From NCBI GenBank assembly GCA_025093985.1, contig JACAAK010000002.1:2790001-2854000 (forward strand): 64,000 nt of DNA, given 5' to 3'. This document shows, piece by piece, positions 60,201-64,000 of this stretch. This stretch comes from Calvatia gigantea. Taxonomy: Eukaryota > Basidiomycota > Agaricomycetes > Agaricales > Lycoperdaceae. A program made the translations under genes and the position numbers. The notes under the pieces are model-generated. The model was given only the letters and a program-made list of their open reading frames with translations. It made no database searches and was not told the DNA's origin. The first letter of the stretch is position 1. The number at the start of each line of letters is the position of its first letter.

Positions 60201-60344
60201 GATAGCATTCAGTATTATGATGGATCAACGCAAGACGACCAGAATATATGGCACGCATGAGTCTATGTAAGTGACTTTAACCTATTCAAAGTGTATGGTA
60301 AAAAACCAACTATTAGATCGTCCAAAACTGATTCTTCTACAGGG
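57241..60344. other. 3.1 kb without a recognisable gene
   Basis: Longest empty stretch besides 13-16 kb. A run of adjacent minus-strand ORFs (57215-58690) and ORFs at 59290-59754 (-) and 59854-60270 (+) have no family motif, biased Ser/Arg/Pro composition and no convincing splice pattern. A degraded gene or transposon cannot be excluded. Confidence 0.5.
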
Positions 60345-62368
60345 TTACCCAAGAGAAGCAGAAACCTTAGATGGAGATTGCTGAACGGCATGTTGGCCTC
60401 CCGGCACAACATCAAACCCACTCTGGCCCAAGTCTGCAGGGAGGGCGGAAGTTTCGTCAAGGGATTGCCTCAACAAAACCTGTGACTCTTCCAAATCCTC
60501 TTCTGGTGCCACAGCCTCAGGAATAGGCTTGGGAAGGCAAGGCGGAACCGATACTAAATTGTTGAAAAGGAACTATAAAAAGGACAAAGAATCAATGGCT
60601 GCTGCCTTGTCGTAAAAAAAGGGATGAATAATCACCGTGCCATAACTGCGAAGTGATGCCGTATGTTTAGCGAAACGGTTGTCGTGACTATTTAGCCGAA
60701 AACATCACTTACACAAGTAACGAGAAACCAAGGACTTGCAAGAACGAGATGGGGATCAAGAATTTTTCCCATCCCAAGCCTAAACTGATGATCCAGATAG
60801 CGAGGGTCCTGCAAGTGTCTGTCAGGGAGCGAGCGGTGGCGCTCACATGGCGAGTGACACTCAATCCGAAAAAGTTGAACAGGGAGATGCTGATTGCAAT
60901 TGCCACGCCTGACCAGAATACAGTTGGAGTATCAATGGTTTGGTGCCATCCGCGTGGAAGATTGAAGAAAGGGGTCTTGTTTGCAATGGAAGGGATAGAA
61001 AGGATGGGGAATATGAGAAGGATCGAGATAGCACCGAATAATCCCTCGAATCCCACAGCAACAAGCGGGCTGACGGAGTACCGACCTAGGTGAGTTGAAT
61101 GATGTCAGAAGGTGCTAAGTCGGCTGGTAGAGTCACATTACCCAAAATCTTTTCTGTAACGTGGAATGATGAGATTTCTGAGCACATCTCCACTTGTGTT
61201 AAACATACCTTCGACTACAAATTGGGTAGCGGTGCTAAGTAAAGCATTTTTTTATTATAAAAGTTTAGGAAACGGGTTTAGAGTGGATCTCACAAGACCT
61301 GGGCAAACAGAATGAAGAATACACCTGCGCATCAACTGTTCAGCCATCTGCAGCATGGAAGCTGGAAATAGATAGAACTGACCGACGAGAACTTTGCCGA
61401 CTTCAGGGTCCTCAACGTTCTGAATTGTGGCATATGTTGGCTTGATGCCAAATACACTCTCCTTGATAACGTTCTTGGCGAGGGACCCGCTATATCCTAC
61501 TAGGGCAACACCCGACATGACGATGATGAGGGATATCCATCTGGTCTGGACCTCAGTATAAAATTAGCAGAGGAGGGAGGGTAAATGACGAACTGATAGA
61601 GCCAAAGGCGACGTCGGAGGAACATGACACTAAAGACGCCGACGAAGAGCACGAGAGCTCCGCGGGTCATTTGGTAAATGGAGACAGGTGTATAGAGGAG
61701 ACCGACGTTCATCAACTGTGCGAGGACCAGATTAGAGGGGGATGGGGTTGCTCTGACTGTTCCAAAAGAGGCCGTCTTACGGTAGTTCCAGTGAGATCAC
61801 AGGCCGCTGGAATCCATAACAAAAGAACCTTCCAGCCAGTGAGGGCAGAGTCCTTGGAGTCCTTGGCCACGAGCGGCTCAGCTTCATCAAGTTGGATTGA
61901 TGGTTGGTACTTGAACTTGAGCCATGTATAGATGATGGGCAAGAAACCTAGATACGATGGCGCGTGAATTGGGCAGTTGGATGGAGATACTATTATAGAA
62001 GATTTGTGACTGACAGAACATTTCTCCGACTAGGACGGCGGGTGAGAAGGTATGCCTCATTGTTAGGAAGAAAGAAGACGTACTGAACATCTGAAGCGTT
62101 TGCCAGACTGGCTGCTCGTAAAGAACATGGCGGGCAGGGTCTGGATCATTGCAATTCTCAACACATTGCATATCCTTAATGGAGCATTGAACTTAAGTCT
62201 CAGGAAGATGAGATGTATGCCGAGGTTGAAGCGCACCTGCCACTTGCTCCAGAGCGAGTTACTGGATCCCTGTTGTTGCAATTAGCCATGTTAATAGTGA
62301 CAAGCGTAGATACACACAGTCATGATCATTCCTGCAAGCAGGAATGGGATGTAGAGTGAGGAGGGCAT
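60345..62368 (-). CDS. SLC35F6-like nucleotide-sugar/drug-metabolite transporter
   Basis: A ten-span DMT-superfamily transporter close to human SLC35F6 (a lysosomal/mitochondrial protein). It starts MPSSLYIPFLLAGMIMTGSS at 62368; next exons give SNSLWSKWQ and DMQCVENC. The blocks ACDLTGTTLMNVGLLYTPVSIYQMTRGALVLF, FLRRRLWLYQW, GVALVGYSGSL, FVVEEKIL, PLVAVGFEGLFG, FNFFGLSVTRHVSATARSL and WIISLGLGW line up with SLC35F6 (given in pieces). A short exon carries YGT, followed across an intron by FLFNNLVSVP. A polar tail of about 60 residues (PEEDLEESQVLLRQSLD...) ends SASLG at 60345. About ten introns. The substrate is unknown. Confidence 0.85.
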
Positions 62369-62714
62369 TGTAGAGGATGCTGTCGAAGAGCCAGCGAGTG
62401 AGTTGCCAGCAGCTGGAGAGCGGTGTTCTCCCGACGTGGGGGGGCAGTGTGACTGTGACCGGTGGTCTGGACGGGGACCGGCCGGAGGAGAGTGTTACAG
62501 TCTGTTACAGTGGTGATAGTACTATAAATCTGAGATCTGTGACGATCGACGATTGTGAATCTGTGACCTGTCGGATAGTTCCCCGGATGTAGAGAAGCTA
62601 GCGTCGACAGATCCCAGTGTGGTTCTCCAGTCCAACGCTTTTTATCCCTCATGCACCACATCTCTTCCTTCTTCCCAACCTTTCCCATCCTCCCTCTTGC
62701 CCTCTCCCTGGACA

Positions 62715-64000
62715 ATGGTCCACCTCGTCCTCTCCTCCCTCAAAGGTATGTTTTTTTGTCGACACACAACTCTCCCCGAGTCCTTACACATAGACTCCTA
62801 GGCAACCAAGGCCTGCGTTACTTTCCCTACTCTGGATATCTAGGCTTGACGCCCGTTCGCGTGGAAGGAGGTGCGTGTGTGCTTACTCCACACTCCCTCG
62901 ATCTCACATTCATTCCCGTTATACCAGTTGTCCGCACAAAACTTGATGCCGACCTACGGACTCTCCAAGCCACCAGTCTCACAGTCTCGGTTCGCTGCTA
63001 CGAATCTCGACTGGGCCGTGTGAATGCCCTCCAATCGAATGTTCTCGTCGACCACACCCAGGTCCTATGGTCAAAATCGGACGACGTCGAATACGAAGCT
63101 ATCGGCAACCTCGATTACCCCTTTCGTCTGACTTTACCTAGCAAGGTGGGGGGCTTCTCGACTGCAATTTTTGTGGACTACCGGTGTATGTGGCGGCTCG
63201 AAGCAGGTATGCACTCCCCGTTTTGTCTATTTCTGGTATCGTGCGCTGAGCCCCACTCACTCACCGTAGTTCTGAACCATGTCCATATAGCTGGTGTCGG
63301 CTCTCGCCAGATCAAACATTTTGAACTCCCGCTGATACGATATGACCTCCCAGCGGAAATTCCCTTACCTCCTCTACCTGATTCATTCCTCAGTCAATTG
63401 ACTAGCAAGCCTCGTGCACCCCGGATACGGTATAGCGTCGATATTCCCACCAACGCCATTGGCCCAAATGATTTGGTCTCTATCGCCATCCATTTACAGC
63501 CTGCAGACCCTTCAGTATCCATTCGTACCGCCAGCGTTACCGTTGAGCGCCGCATTCAACTCCTCGATGGTTCCATCGTTACCGTTTCGTCCCCACCATC
63601 TCCCCCAACATCTACCATCATCAACTCTTCATCACGCTCGCCGTCACCCACACATATTGAATTCCTTGCATCTGCTTCTTCGACATCGGTGTTTTCCAAT
63701 GCACAAACAGCACCCCACTTAGATAAATTAATTGCTAATCCTGAAGGATCCATCTCCACGTCATCATTAGCCTCCTCTAATCCTACCATTACACCCCATT
63801 CCATCTTCCCTTCATCAACATCTATCGCAAGCTCCACCCGTCCCCTTCTCCCTTCAACTACTCCCCCACCCCCCAACAATGTACCTCACCAAACAAAACT
63901 TATATTGAACACCATTGCCGAAGCTGAAACCTCCGGAAGGTTTACTCGTGACATGCATGGCGTCTGGAATAAAACCATGACGTTACAATGGCCAGCAGCT
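62715..64000 (+). CDS. Arrestin-fold protein (3' part outside window)
   Basis: Exon 1 MVHLVLSSLK (62715) splices to GNQGLRYFPYSGYLGLTPVRVEG, then VVRTKLDADLRTLQATSLTVSVRCYESR, NVLVDHTQVLWS, FRLTLPSK and IFVDYRCMWRLE. This beta-strand pattern is the N-terminal arrestin domain of fungal alpha-arrestin-like proteins, which recruit ubiquitin ligases to membrane proteins. A second block of strands (RIRYSVDIPTNAIGPNDLVSIAIHLQP) is followed by a long Ser/Thr/Pro-rich insert (about 63590-63880), then TSGRFTRDMHGVWNKTMTLQWP at the edge. Introns near 62746-62800, 62872-62928 and 63208-63290. It is divergent from the transporter (346 bp). No PY motif is visible in the part present. Confidence 0.65.

Noticed and set aside
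59290..60270. ORFs of 154 (-) and 138 (+) residues
   Set aside because: No transposase, reverse transcriptase or other motif found on reading.

Overview
The window is nuclear DNA of a filamentous basidiomycete, most likely a mushroom-forming agaricomycete. Genes are compact and carry many introns of about 48-75 nt with GT...AG ends. Every recognisable protein is fungal, and the mix (EST1/SMG-type protein, Spc24, SHQ1, F-box/LRR proteins, a cupredoxin, a CE5 cutinase, a YicI-type GH31) fits that group. I saw no convincing tRNA, rRNA, CRISPR array, intact transposon or viral sequence. The genus cannot be fixed by eye.

Layout from left to right: an EST1/SMG7-like gene (-, cut by the left edge); 2.7 kb without a gene; a GH31 alpha-xylosidase (-) divergent from an L-serine/threonine dehydratase (+); PET100 (-) divergent from POLD2 (+), which converges on VPS22/SNF8 (-); 3.2 kb without a gene that holds a degenerate repeat built on ATTTTTATCCG; a GPI-type cupredoxin (+); an F-box protein (-); 1.9 kb empty; HID1 (+); RAD57/XRCC3-like (+); an unknown multi-pass membrane protein (-); ATG8 (-); glucosidase I CWH41 (+); a PAP2 lipid phosphatase (+); a second F-box protein (+); 2.2 kb empty; a decayed inverted piece of an FAD oxidoreductase gene (+) beside the intact gene (-); SPC24 (+); CAF-1 large subunit (-) divergent from RFC2 (+); ribosome-associated Hsp70 SSB (-) divergent from mitoribosomal uS2m (+); anthranilate synthase TRP2 (-) and SHQ1 (+); 1.8 kb empty; a cutinase (+); 3.1 kb empty; an SLC35F6-like transporter (-); an arrestin-fold gene (+) cut by the right edge.

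Most of the window is core housekeeping: DNA replication and chromatin (POLD2, RFC2, CAF-1), recombination (RAD57), kinetochore (SPC24), telomere/RNA (EST1, SHQ1), translation (SSB, uS2m), autophagy and endosomal sorting (ATG8, VPS22), the secretory pathway (CWH41, HID1) and tryptophan synthesis. Head-to-head pairs with very short shared promoters recur: PET100/POLD2 224 bp, CAF-1/RFC2 169 bp, SSB/uS2m 141 bp. Accessory features are the GH31, the cutinase, the cupredoxin, the FAD oxidoreductase with its decayed neighbour, and the ATTTTTATCCG repeat. Exon boundaries were inferred by hand from splice consensus, reading frame and family conservation; coordinates run from start codon to stop codon and include introns.
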